This document shows positions 44,810 to 52,758 of a stretch of DNA of 64,000 nucleotides, one piece after another. Source of the stretch: Mycobacterium sp. 1164966.3 (GTDB lineage: Bacteria; Actinomycetota; Actinomycetes; Mycobacteriales; Mycobacteriaceae); assembly GCF_001665395.1 (NCBI RefSeq), contig NZ_LZSG01000064.1:1-64000 (forward strand). The letters run 5' to 3'. Numbering within the stretch: the stretch's first letter is position 1; every line of letters starts with the position of its first letter. The notes beneath the pieces were generated by a model, which was given only the letters and a program-made list of their open reading frames with translations, was not told the DNA's origin and made no database searches. The position numbers and the translations under genes are program-made.

Positions 44810-45802
44810 TCAACCTTTTGCCGGCCACGCTTGAGGATTGGCGATCCGAATCGGCGTGCCGTTCAGCCATGCCACGACGGCTTCCACGGTGTCCGCGTAA
44901 AAAGCGCCGAGCATTTCGCGGGTGACGTAACCGAGATGCGGAGACAGCGTCACGTTGGGTAGAAGTCTCAGCGGATGGTCGTGGGGAAGGGGTTCGACGT
45001 CGTAGACATCCAGGCCGGCACCGGCAATGCGCCCATTCTGGAGCGCGGCGACCAGGGCCGCCTCGTCGACAATCGGGCCGCGGGAAGTGTTGATCAAGTA
45101 GGCATGGGCCTTCATCAGGGCTAACTCTGGCTCGGCGATCAGACCTCTCGTGCGCTCCGAGAGCACCATGTGGATGGAGACGACGTCGGACTCTCGGAAT
45201 AGTGCCGCCTTCTCGACCCGGCGGACAGCGACCGCCGCGGCGGCCTCCTCGGTCAGATTTTGGCTCCACGCAATGACTTCCATGTCAAACGCTTTCGCGT
45301 ATTCGGCCATGCGTCGACCGATCCTGCCGAGGCCGACCAGTCCTAGTGTTTTGCCCGACAACGTCATCCCCACCGTCGCCTGCCAGCCACCTTCACGCAG
45401 GCGGCGATGTTCTTCGGCCAGCTGGCGTGCCGTCGCGATGATCAACCCCCAGGCGAGTTCGGGGGTGGCGTCGCGCACGGAGCTGAATCGCGGACTTGCG
45501 AAGTCCGAATGCGCTACCAGGATGCCGTTTTCGGTGGCCGCGGTCATGTCCAAGTTCGGCAAGCTTCTGCCGACGATGGTGATGAGTTTCAGGTTCGGCA
45601 GTCTCTCGATCAGCGTGCGCGGAAACGCCATACGCTCGCGCAACGTGCAGACCACGTCGAAGGGTTGCAACGTCTCTATGGCTTCCGCTTCGGCAAGGTG
45701 ACGGTCGAAAACGGTTATCTCCGAACGCATCTGCACTGAAGACCAATCGGCCAGGTCGAGTGCCGCGCCGGCGTAGTCGTCGAGTATCGCCACCCGGGGC
45801 AT
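44810..45802 (-). CDS. D-2-hydroxyacid dehydrogenase family protein
   Basis: A 330-residue NAD-dependent dehydrogenase. The Rossmann motif is KTLGLVGLGRIGRRMAEYAKA (about residues 150-170), the catalytic Arg-Glu-His set is expected in SRGPIVDEAAL and LSPHLGYVT (His). It reduces 2-oxoacids such as glyoxylate or 3-phosphohydroxypyruvate; the exact substrate is not clear. Start ATG 45802. Confidence 0.9.
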   Translation of the reverse strand: MPRVAILDDYAGAALDLADWSSVQMRSEITVFDRHLAEAEAIETLQPFDVVCTLRERMAFPRTLIERLPNLKLITIVGRSLPNLDMTAATENGILVAHSDFASPRFSSVRDATPELAWGLIIATARQLAEEHRRLREGGWQATVGMTLSGKTLGLVGLGRIGRRMAEYAKAFDMEVIAWSQNLTEEAAAAVAVRRVEKAALFRESDVVSIHMVLSERTRGLIAEPELALMKAHAYLINTSRGPIVDEAALVAALQNGRIAGAGLDVYDVEPLPHDHPLRLLPNVTLSPHLGYVTREMLGAFYADTVEAVVAWLNGTPIRIANPQAWPAKG

Positions 45803-45930
45803 GTCGTCTCCGTTCGCCGTCCGCGAGCATTCCAGGACACGCGAACTTTACCCGCTCGACGATCATCTGGGCCGCAACGAAATTGCGTCTGCCCGTCGCT
45901 ACCTGAGCAACCAGTCAGTCGGTGACGACG

Positions 45931-46143
45931 TCATGACCCCCGGCCGGTACGCTGCTGCAGCCTGTCGATGAGATTGGACGCCTCCGCCTTGCTCAGGTTC
46001 TCCGGAATCTCTTCGCCGGCGTCCTGCGCCAACGTGTTCAGATAGCTGCGCTGCGGTCCGGTCATCGGCTCGTCGCCAGTCACCCACTGCGACTGGTCCT
46101 TTTGCGGATTTTCGTGTGGCGCCTGTCCGATATCGTCGTTCAT
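45931..46143 (-). CDS. DUF3072 small protein
   Basis: A 70-residue protein from ATG 46143. The C-terminal part MTGPQRSYLNTLAQDAGEE with SKAEASNLIDRLQQRTG is the DUF3072 motif, a short helical pair found in actinobacteria. The N-terminus is polar and disordered. Function unknown. The frame is open to 46452 but that part has no DUF3072 sequence. Confidence 0.8.
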   Translation of the reverse strand: MNDDIGQAPHENPQKDQSQWVTGDEPMTGPQRSYLNTLAQDAGEEIPENLSKAEASNLIDRLQQRTGRGS

Positions 46144-46353
46144 GCAAGTAGCTATGCCCGTTGCCAGGCGGATGTAACCCGGGCAAGCGCTGGGGGCGAC
46201 ATACGGGCCTACGACGTCAGCGCGCTGAGTACCCGAACAACTCTGTGTTGCAGTGCTATTCGCAGACGATGTGCTGGCCGCCTTCGAACCCGCCGCGGTT
46301 GGGTGCGTATTGCCCGAGTTACTCCTGCATAAATCGCGGGTACTTTGACGAGG

Positions 46354-47283
46354 ATGGGGTGGGTAACAGCGCACGCGGTTGCAATTTCCTCGGGCCTGCT
46401 GGCCGCGTTCTGGGCTGCGGTCGGCATTGTGGTTCGCCAGCGGGCCGCCCAAGCGGTCCCCGGCGACGACGCGCTATCAGCGACTATGGCGACGACCTTG
46501 GTTCGCCAACCGTTGTGGTGGGCGGGAACTGTCGCCGCCGTCGCCGGTTACATATTCCAGGCGCTGGCGCTGGCGCACGGATCTCTGCTTCTGGTCCAGC
46601 CACTGCTGGTGTCGGCGTTGCTGTTCGCCTTGCCGCTGAGCGCTCGACTTTCGAGGCAACGCATCAGCTGGGCCGACTGGGGTTGGGCGGTGCTGCTCAC
46701 AGGGGGGCTCGCTGTTTTCGTTCTCGTCGGCCAGCCTCACGAGGGTCATAACCGGCCTCCGATACCAGCCTGGACGCTTGCGCTGGCGGTCACGGTGCCG
46801 CTGGTGATCGCCTGCGTCGCCGCGGCTCACCGCACCAGCGGGCGGGTGCGGGCCATGCTGCTCGCGGTTGCTGTGGCGGTTCAGCTCGGCATGATCGCGG
46901 TGTTGACCAAAATCTGCACGCACCGTTTCGCTACCGGCGGATGGCATCACCTGTTGACCGTTCCCGCCCCCTACCTGCTGGTGGCCTTGGCGGTGACCGT
47001 GACCGTGGTGCAGCAGTCGGCCTTTCACGCGGGCGCGCTGCAGATGTCCGTGCCGATCATGTTGGTAGGCGAGCCGATTGTCGCGGTGTTACTCGGGGTC
47101 GTCGTGCTCGGGGAACACCTGACGGCACGAGGCCCGGCTGCACTGATTCTGGTGGTGGCCGTGCTGGCGATGCTCGCGGCCACCATCGCGCTGGGCCGCG
47201 ACCAAGCGCCCGCGGTCAGTCAATCGGCGCGGCAGCCTCACCCTGCCGCGTCGGGCGCACGCACTGCCGCACGCGTCGACTGA
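46354..47283 (+). CDS. DMT-superfamily (EamA-like) transporter
   Basis: About 309 residues with roughly nine or ten helices in two halves: LLAAFWAAVGIVVRQRAAQA, LLVQPLLVSALLFALPLS and, in the second half, IMLVGEPIVAVLLGVVVLGE. The conserved Pro and Gly-Glu of EamA-type exporters are present (GEPIVAV). ATG 46354 is used; a TTG at 46345 is also open. It probably exports a metabolite or drug; no neighbour helps. Palindrome copy 5 follows 15 bases after the stop. Confidence 0.83.
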   Translation: MGWVTAHAVAISSGLLAAFWAAVGIVVRQRAAQAVPGDDALSATMATTLVRQPLWWAGTVAAVAGYIFQALALAHGSLLLVQPLLVSALLFALPLSARLSRQRISWADWGWAVLLTGGLAVFVLVGQPHEGHNRPPIPAWTLALAVTVPLVIACVAAAHRTSGRVRAMLLAVAVAVQLGMIAVLTKICTHRFATGGWHHLLTVPAPYLLVALAVTVTVVQQSAFHAGALQMSVPIMLVGEPIVAVLLGVVVLGEHLTARGPAALILVVAVLAMLAATIALGRDQAPAVSQSARQPHPAASGARTAARVD

Positions 47284-47297
47284 CCGTTTCCCCCCGC

Positions 47298-47353
47298 GAG
47301 CAGACGCAAAAGCACCCAAAACCAGGGGTTTTCGGGTGCCTTTGCGTCTGCTC
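47298..47353. repeat. 56-bp near-palindrome, copy 5
   Basis: GAGCAGACGCAAAAGCACCC faces GGGTGCCTTTGCGTCTGCTC with one mismatch, and the centre AAAACCAGGGGTTTT is also self-complementary. It lies between the convergent transporter stop (47283) and cutinase stop (47365), again a shared 3' region. Confidence 0.92.
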
Positions 47354-47364
47354 AGCAATGCAAC

Positions 47365-48018
47365 CTAGCGCGCTGGACCGAGTCTGTTGACCGCGAAAGT
47401 GGCAGCCTGGTTTGTCATCCCGGACTCGATATAGGAAACATGCGCGATGATGTTCCCGCCGCCGGAGCAGATCGGGTCATCGGGAGCGCACAGGCTGATG
47501 GTCTTTCCGCCGTACAGCGGGCCGATTGTGGGCAACGGGCCGCCGCCCCACAGCATGCTGGAAAATCCACTGGTCGGCTCGCCGAAGAGGGCGACCGCGG
47601 CGACATGGTCGGCCGCCGAGGCAGGCACCTGTGTGCTCGCCAGGTTGATCACGGTCGCGCCCTGCGAGTAGCCGCCGAGGACAAGCTTGCTGTTCGGGCA
47701 GCTGGCGATGGTGTTCTGGATATAGCCACTCGCGTCGTCCGCGCCGGCGGTCGCGCTTGCGTGGTAGTCGTCGTTTGCCGGGTAGTTGACGGCGTAGACC
47801 CCGACTGACCGTCCCTGAGCCTGCGCGGTGAGTGAGTCGACGAATGCCTGGCCGATATTGCCAAGCCCGGGCTCCTGATGGGTGCCGCGAGCGAAAACCA
47901 CCGAGACGTCGGAGCATGGATCAGCTGTGGCCACGGCACCGTATAGGGGCGCGCTCAGCAGCGCCCATGCCGTCATGACCAAGACTCCAACGATGCGGGC
48001 AACCCGGCGTTCAATCAT
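47365..48018 (-). CDS. secreted cutinase-family (Culp) serine hydrolase
   Basis: A 217-residue cutinase-like protein. The signal peptide is RRVARIVGVLVMTAWALLSA with cleavage near AVATADPCSD. VVFARGTHQEPG is the conserved Culp beginning of the mature domain; the nucleophile Ser is in VLGGYSQGATVI, the Asp in LCAPDDPIC and the His in IAHVSYIES. Culp proteins act as exported esterases on envelope or host lipids. Related to but distinct from the gene at 28219-28914. Confidence 0.92.
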   Translation of the reverse strand: MIERRVARIVGVLVMTAWALLSAPLYGAVATADPCSDVSVVFARGTHQEPGLGNIGQAFVDSLTAQAQGRSVGVYAVNYPANDDYHASATAGADDASGYIQNTIASCPNSKLVLGGYSQGATVINLASTQVPASAADHVAAVALFGEPTSGFSSMLWGGGPLPTIGPLYGGKTISLCAPDDPICSGGGNIIAHVSYIESGMTNQAATFAVNRLGPAR

Positions 48019-48120
48019 GGGGGAAATGCTGACATACCGCCGACGGCGCCGTCCTAGCGGGCAGCGAAGCCGCTTGCGCTGCCGGCGCCGATGGCTTGAT
48101 CCAGCAGGTAGACGAGGCGC

Positions 48121-49578
48121 CTACATCTGTGCCCACACGATCTTGTCCTGCAGGTAGGTCTCTATGCCTGCCTTACCCGATTCATGGCCCCACCCCGATT
48201 GCTTGTATCCGCCGAACGGCATCGAGTGGTCGTACTGCATCTGGCAGTTCAATCCCACGGTTCCGGCCTTGAGTCGCTTGGCCAGCCGATGCGCGCGGCC
48301 GAGATCTTTGGTCCACACCGTGGCGGCCAGCCCATAGGTGCTGTTGTTCGCCAGAGCGACGGCCTCGTCTTCGTCGTCGAACGGCAGGACGGTGACGACA
48401 GGCCCGAAGATCTCCTCTTGGAACAATCTGCTCGAGTCGGGATCGACCTTGGTGACCACGGTGGGGTGGACGAAGTATCCCTTGCGGTCCAGCCGGTGCC
48501 CTCCGGTGACGAACTCGGCGCCATCAGACTTGCCCTGTTCGAGATAGCCGAGCACTCGGGTGAGCTGCTTCTGGCTGATCAAGGGTCCGATCATCGTGCC
48601 TTCTTCTTTCGGGCCGCCGAGCCGCAACGTATTCGCAATCCCGGCAATGCCTTCCACAACCCGCTCATAGACGCCGCGTTGCGCAAAGATGCGCGACCCG
48701 CACACGCAGGCCTGCCCGGAGTGGACGAAAGCGCCGAACGCCGCCATGGTCATGGCTCTCTTCAGGCTGGCGTCGTCGAAGATCAGCACGGGGGACTTGC
48801 CCCCGAGCTCCAGCGTCACTTTCTTGAGGTTGCTGCTTCCGGCGGCGTGCACGATTTCCCTGCCGACTTCCGTCGACCCGGTGAAGGCGACCTTCTCGAC
48901 GTCGGGATGGGCGGTGATGGCCGCGCCGACGGTGTGACCGTAACCGTTCACCAGGTTCACCACCCCGTCGGGCACTCCAGCCTCGGCCAGGATTCTGTTG
49001 AGCACGAGCGCCGAAAGTGGCGTCTCCTCTGCGGGTTTGACCACACTGCTGCAGCCTGCCGCCAGCGACGGAGCCAGCTTGGCGCAAAAGTTGAAGACTG
49101 GGCCGTTCCACGGGAAGATCAGGCCCACCACGCCATACGGTTCCTTCAACGTATAGGCGTGCATGTGCGAATCGACGCCGGTCAGACCGCCGGTATTCAC
49201 GTCGCGGGCGATGCCGTCGATCTTCGTGCACCAGCCCGCGTAATAGCGGAACCACTCGCCGCCGACCTTCACCTGCATCTGCGCCTGGGCGGGGTACATG
49301 CCGCCGTTGAGCATTTCGAGCTCGGCGAGCAGCTCTGCGTTTTGGTCGATCAGGTCGGCTACGCGCCAGAGCACTTTGGCCCGTTCGTAGTCGGGCAGTC
49401 CTGACCACGCTCCGGAGTCGGCGGTGGCTTTCGCGCGGGCTACGGCGTCGTGGACGGCCTCGGGCCCGCAGTCGGTGAACTCGGTGATCTGGTCCTCGGT
49501 GGCGGGATCGACCACCGGAATCACGTCACCGGTACCGGGTCGTTCACGGACCTCGTCCAATACAGCCTGAACCGTCAT
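48121..49578 (-). CDS. aldehyde dehydrogenase family protein (paralogue B)
   Basis: A 485-residue aldehyde dehydrogenase. LELGGKSP holds the general base, SGQACVCGSRIF the nucleophile Cys, VAFTGSTEVGREI the NAD turn. It is a close paralogue of 18169-19623: nearly every segment aligns, including TVQAVLDEVRERPGTGD at the N-terminus and the C-terminal VWAQM. Start ATG 49578 behind AAGGAGACG. Like the other copy it has no adjacent catabolic partner. Confidence 0.93.
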   Translation of the reverse strand: MTVQAVLDEVRERPGTGDVIPVVDPATEDQITEFTDCGPEAVHDAVARAKATADSGAWSGLPDYERAKVLWRVADLIDQNAELLAELEMLNGGMYPAQAQMQVKVGGEWFRYYAGWCTKIDGIARDVNTGGLTGVDSHMHAYTLKEPYGVVGLIFPWNGPVFNFCAKLAPSLAAGCSSVVKPAEETPLSALVLNRILAEAGVPDGVVNLVNGYGHTVGAAITAHPDVEKVAFTGSTEVGREIVHAAGSSNLKKVTLELGGKSPVLIFDDASLKRAMTMAAFGAFVHSGQACVCGSRIFAQRGVYERVVEGIAGIANTLRLGGPKEEGTMIGPLISQKQLTRVLGYLEQGKSDGAEFVTGGHRLDRKGYFVHPTVVTKVDPDSSRLFQEEIFGPVVTVLPFDDEDEAVALANNSTYGLAATVWTKDLGRAHRLAKRLKAGTVGLNCQMQYDHSMPFGGYKQSGWGHESGKAGIETYLQDKIVWAQM

Positions 49579-49898
49579 GGGCGTCTCCTTCTTGCCTCAC
49601 CGCGACTCGACGCGAGGCCGAAGTTACGCGCTTAACCACGTCGTGTCCACCGCGTATGGAGATGAAGCCGCTAGACGCGCGCGGCGGTACTCGTTCGGGC
49701 CGGCAGGCCCCAGTTCCGCGATGGTCAGGTACGCCTGTGCCAGAAGACCGTTGCGCAAACGAGGCGCACCCGCTATAACTTGGAAGCGCAGGTGAGATCT
49801 AGATCACACTGACGGGCTGAGTGTGGTTCGGCTCTCATTCGGGGTGCCGCCCGCAGGTGGCGGTCGCACATGCGACCGGGAGGAAGGGAACGGCTTCG
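49579..49898. other. 320-base gene-free region before whiB4
   Basis: No gene is supported. It holds a TATAAC (49774-49779) that may be a -10 element, the CRP-type site at 49793-49808, and the ribosome site AGGAAGGG (49880-49888) of whiB4. The long leader and the site suggest that transcription of whiB4 is controlled here. Confidence 0.5.
49793..49808. promoter_or_regulatory. CRP/CMR-type binding site candidate
   Basis: TGAGATCTAGATCACA differs at one position from the palindromic CRP consensus TGTGATCTAGATCACA. It lies about 90 bases before the whiB4 GTG and just after a TATAAC. Mycobacterial CRP (Rv3676-type) is known to bind TGTGA-N6-TCACA; here the left half reads TGAGA. Confidence 0.6.
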
Positions 49899-50246
49899 GT
49901 GCCAGAAACAAGGCCGGCCGCGCGGCGATTGAACCTCGTGCGGGCAAACAGCAATCAGCATGCAACGCCTACCGAAGACCGCACTTGGGTTGCGAAAGCG
50001 CGCTGCGCGACAACAGATCCCGATGAACTATTTGTGAAGGGGGCGGCGCAGCGCAAGGCTGCGGTTATCTGCCGTGACTGCCCGGTTGTGCAGCAGTGCG
50101 GCGCCCATGCACTCGACAACCACGTCAAGTACGGCGTCTGGGGCGGTATGACCGAGCGGCAGCGCAGGGCACTGCTCAAGCAGCATCCCGAGGTCGTTTC
50201 GTGGGCGGATTTCTTCAACACGCACGGTGCGCGCTCCGCCGGATAG
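49899..50246 (+). CDS. whiB4: WhiB-family iron-sulphur regulator, WhiB4-type
   Basis: A 115-residue WhiB protein. Four cluster-binding Cys: the first in AKARC, then ICRDCPVVQQC (C-x2-C-x5-C). The helix GVWGGMTERQRR is the family DNA/sigma-factor interface. TRPAARR, ELFVKGAAQRKAAVIC and LLKQHPEVVSW match WhiB4 from memory rather than WhiB1-3. The start is GTG 49899, well spaced from AGGAAGGG; the frame extends to 49821 without family sequence. Oxygen/redox-sensing repressor function is inferred from the orthologue. Confidence 0.9.
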   Translation: MPETRPAARRLNLVRANSNQHATPTEDRTWVAKARCATTDPDELFVKGAAQRKAAVICRDCPVVQQCGAHALDNHVKYGVWGGMTERQRRALLKQHPEVVSWADFFNTHGARSAG

Positions 50247-50302
50247 GCCGACGAGCACGGCTGCCTCGGCAGGCCCCCGTAATGATCAAGTCGCGACAAC
50301 GT

Positions 50303-50644
50303 TCATCGGCGGCTGGTTCGTATGCGGATCGGGCCGCGCCAGTCTCGGTCGGCGTCAAGGACATTGCCGCGCTGCGTGATCTCGACGTCGCCTGACGCGG
50401 CCAGTTCGCGTGCGATCTCCAGGGCCTCGGGCATGAAATCGCGCCAGTTCTCGCCTTCGACGGCGCGAGCGGCATCGGATGGGCACGTACTACTGCCGGG
50501 CCCGCGGGACTCGGCCAACGCAAGCATCGATGATTTCAGTCGTTGCCTGATCGGCCCGTCGCCCAGCGCGATTGCGGCGTGGTCAGCCCCCGGGCCGGCG
50601 TTCTCGAGGACTCGGGCCAGCTCTGCGCGCAATCGTCGGTCCAC
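50303..50644 (-). CDS. DUF3253 family protein
   Basis: A 113-residue protein with the DUF3253 pattern: LALAESRGPGSSTCPSDAARAV near residues 40-61, then WRDFMPEALEIARELAASGD and the final RGPIRIR. The fold is predicted to be winged helix-like; function unknown. Start GTG 50644. It has no clear operon partner. Confidence 0.82.
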   Translation of the reverse strand: MDRRLRAELARVLENAGPGADHAAIALGDGPIRQRLKSSMLALAESRGPGSSTCPSDAARAVEGENWRDFMPEALEIARELAASGDVEITQRGNVLDADRDWRGPIRIRTSRR

Positions 50645-50788
50645 TTGATCAGTAAAGCCGCCAAGTCAAACCAGTCGGGCCACCCGCCGTCGTGGGCCGG
50701 AATCGGTTACGAGAATATGCAATGGTTCTGTTGCCAAAGCACATGGTGGTATCTCCGGCCGAGTTTGCCAAAGAAAGTGAACGTCTCC

Positions 50789-51661
50789 ATGGCACCCACA
50801 CTGCGCCCGCGCCGATCCGCACTCTATTTGCCGGGCAACAAGGCCCGGGCTTTGGAGAAGGGCAAGACGCTGCCGGCGGACATGTTGATTTTCGACCTCG
50901 AAGACGCCGTTGGGCCCGACGCCAAAGTTGAGTCGAGAGAGAGGGTATGCGAGGCGGCGTCGTCTGGGAGCTACCGGCCTCGTGAGGTCGTGGTGCGCAT
51001 CAATGGTTTGGGTACCGAGTGGCACGACGACGATCTGACAGCGGTGGCCGGGTCGTCCGCCGACGGAGTGCTCGTGCCCAAAGTCGAGAGGGGCGAACAG
51101 GTTCGAGCATTGGCCGCCGCGCTCGACACACTCGGCGCGAGGGAGTCGATGCAGTTGTGGGTCATGATCGAAACGCCTGGCGCCTTCCTGAGAGCAGAGG
51201 AGATCGCCTCGGGCAGCGAGCGTTTGGCGGGGCTGGTGGTCGGTACGAACGATCTGGTGAACGAGTTACACGCGCTGCACGTGCCCGGGCGCGCGCCCGT
51301 CATGCCCGCATTGGCGCTTGCGGTGTTGGGTGGCAGGGCGGCCGGAAAAGTGGTCTTGGATGGCGTGTTCAACGACATCAGCGACGACGCCCGCTTCCGA
51401 GCGGAAGCTCAGCAGGGTCGCGAGATGGGGTTTGACGGCAAGACCCTGATCCATCCATCGCAGATCGGCCCGGCCAACGAAATATTTGGTCCCACGCAGC
51501 AAGAGGTGGGCGATGCACGCAGAATTGTCGCTGCCTACGAGCAGGCCAGCGCGGCGGGGCAGAGTGTGATAACGGTCGACGGTCGCATGATCGAGAGCCT
51601 GCACGTGCGAGACGCCCAACGGATTCTGACGCTTGCCGACCTCATCGACGAGCTGGAATGA
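50789..51661 (+). CDS. HpcH/HpaI aldolase/citrate lyase beta (CitE)-like protein
   Basis: A 290-residue TIM barrel. RSALYLPGNKARALEKGKTLPAD and MLIFDLEDAVGPDAK carry the CoA-loop and acidic metal ligands; VVVRINGLG and WVMIETPGAFLRAEEI (Glu) follow, and KTLIHPSQIGPANEIF closes it. M. tuberculosis Rv2498c-type proteins act on malyl- or citramalyl-CoA-like thioesters. The start is ATG 50789 (MAPTLRPRR); GTG 50777 is an alternative. Ends 17 bases from the cNMP-binding gene stop (convergent). Confidence 0.88.
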   Translation: MAPTLRPRRSALYLPGNKARALEKGKTLPADMLIFDLEDAVGPDAKVESRERVCEAASSGSYRPREVVVRINGLGTEWHDDDLTAVAGSSADGVLVPKVERGEQVRALAAALDTLGARESMQLWVMIETPGAFLRAEEIASGSERLAGLVVGTNDLVNELHALHVPGRAPVMPALALAVLGGRAAGKVVLDGVFNDISDDARFRAEAQQGREMGFDGKTLIHPSQIGPANEIFGPTQQEVGDARRIVAAYEQASAAGQSVITVDGRMIESLHVRDAQRILTLADLIDELE

Positions 51662-51678
51662 GTCAGCCCCCAAATGGG

Positions 51679-52257
51679 CTACTTCTTACCCTTCCGTTCG
51701 ATCCACTGGGTGAGCGCATCCTCGAGCGCCGCTGCGACGCTCACACCGGCTGCATCGGCGGCCTGCTCGAATCGCTCGACCAAGTCCGTCGAGACTGCGG
51801 CGTTCAATTTGGACCGTGCCGGTTTCGGCTTCGGAGGCGGGCTGACGGGCACGTGTTGTGCCGCGGTCGCGTCCATGGTTTCGCGCAGTGCGGGTATGTC
51901 GTCGAGCAAGTGGGCAAGATCATCTCGCTCGATGCGCAGCACCTCGGCCGGCCCGGTGGTCGTTACCGTCGCAGAACGCAATTTCCCACGGCGCAGCGCG
52001 GATTCGCCGATCACCTCACCGGGTCCTAATACGGCAATGCGGTCGTCACCGACATACACCCCTACTTCGCCGCGCAGCATGATGTAGCACGAGTCCGACG
52101 GCGTCTGCTCCTGAATCAGCGGCCACGGCGCCGAACGCGTAATGTGATGGGCCGCTCCGACCAGGCGCTCCAGCTCATCATCGGAGAACTTGTCGAACGC
52201 GTGGAATTCGCGTAGCCGACGGACGTCTTTCCCAATTCCCTGCTCGTCTACCTTCAT
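51679..52257 (-). CDS. cyclic-nucleotide-binding domain + C-terminal RHH-like protein
   Basis: A 192-residue protein. The N-terminal cNMP domain (residues ~10-125) has SDSCYIMLRGEVGVYVGDD and the phosphate cassette GEVIGESALRRGKLRSATV, with Glu and Arg of the nucleotide-binding site present. After a Pro/Lys linker (PPPKPKPARSK), residues ~148-192 (KLNAAVSTDLVERFEQAADA ...) look like a ribbon-helix-helix/CopG DNA-binding unit instead of the CRP-type HTH. Start ATG 52257 after CAGGAG. A nucleotide-controlled DNA-binding role is inferred. Confidence 0.8.
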   Translation of the reverse strand: MKVDEQGIGKDVRRLREFHAFDKFSDDELERLVGAAHHITRSAPWPLIQEQTPSDSCYIMLRGEVGVYVGDDRIAVLGPGEVIGESALRRGKLRSATVTTTGPAEVLRIERDDLAHLLDDIPALRETMDATAAQHVPVSPPPKPKPARSKLNAAVSTDLVERFEQAADAAGVSVAAALEDALTQWIERKGKK

Positions 52258-52374
52258 GGAGAGCTCCTGATGCGGGATGAACCATGACATCGAGGAGCCT
52301 AACGCGGAAATTGCAGCGAGGAGCGCAAAATTGCGGCCGACGAATTGACTGGTCGCGGTTAGCCGAGGAGCGGC

Positions 52375-52629
52375 TCAACTTTCGGCGTGCGGTGTGGGGC
52401 TCTGCGCGGACTCCCACTTCGACTGCAATGAGGTCCTGACGATATCGCCGGCGTCGAAATCGAGCTGAAACGTTTCACCGCCGTCGTCCTGAAATGTGAC
52501 CACATACCCGCCGTCGGTGACGTCCTTGAACACCACTTTGTAAGACCGTTCCGAGGAGCCGCGGACGATGACGACGATGTCGCCGGCAGCGACGTCGTCG
52601 ATTCGCTCAGTACCGGAGACTTCAGACAT
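52375..52629 (-). CDS. hypothetical small acidic protein
   Basis: An 84-residue protein from ATG 52629. It consists mainly of beta strands (AAGDIVVIVRGSSERSYKVV, GGYVVTFQDDGGETFQLDF), with many Asp and Gly, suggesting a small beta-barrel. A short acidic/polar C-terminal tail follows. It does not match a family I know. Just downstream of it in transcription lies the cNMP gene (118 bases). Confidence 0.65.
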   Translation of the reverse strand: MSEVSGTERIDDVAAGDIVVIVRGSSERSYKVVFKDVTDGGYVVTFQDDGGETFQLDFDAGDIVRTSLQSKWESAQSPTPHAES

Positions 52630-52758
52630 GCCGTCGACGGTAGTCGATAGGCACTCCCACTCTGCCAGCGCCCATCACCGCTCCTGGTGTCTGTCACGTA
52701 TCGATTCGCTGACCCGTCTAACGGTTGTGAACGAAGCACTCACCTCGAAAGGCGGATC

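Noticed and set aside
45880..45892. Half of the palindrome arm (AAATTGCGTCTGC) before the hydroxyacid dehydrogenase; also GCAGACGCAAA at 60008-60018
   Set aside because: Only one arm is present at each place and no partner arm is within 60 bases, so chance or decayed copies cannot be told apart.
10996..47353. CRISPR-like interpretation of the five palindromes
   Set aside because: The copies are 5-20 kb apart, not regularly spaced, and no cas gene is present.
48184..49404. A 406-codon frame opposite the aldehyde dehydrogenase, and a similar one at 18511-19359
   Set aside because: The two paralogous genes produce similar shadow frames on the other strand, which explains the resemblance. No domain is recognisable in them.
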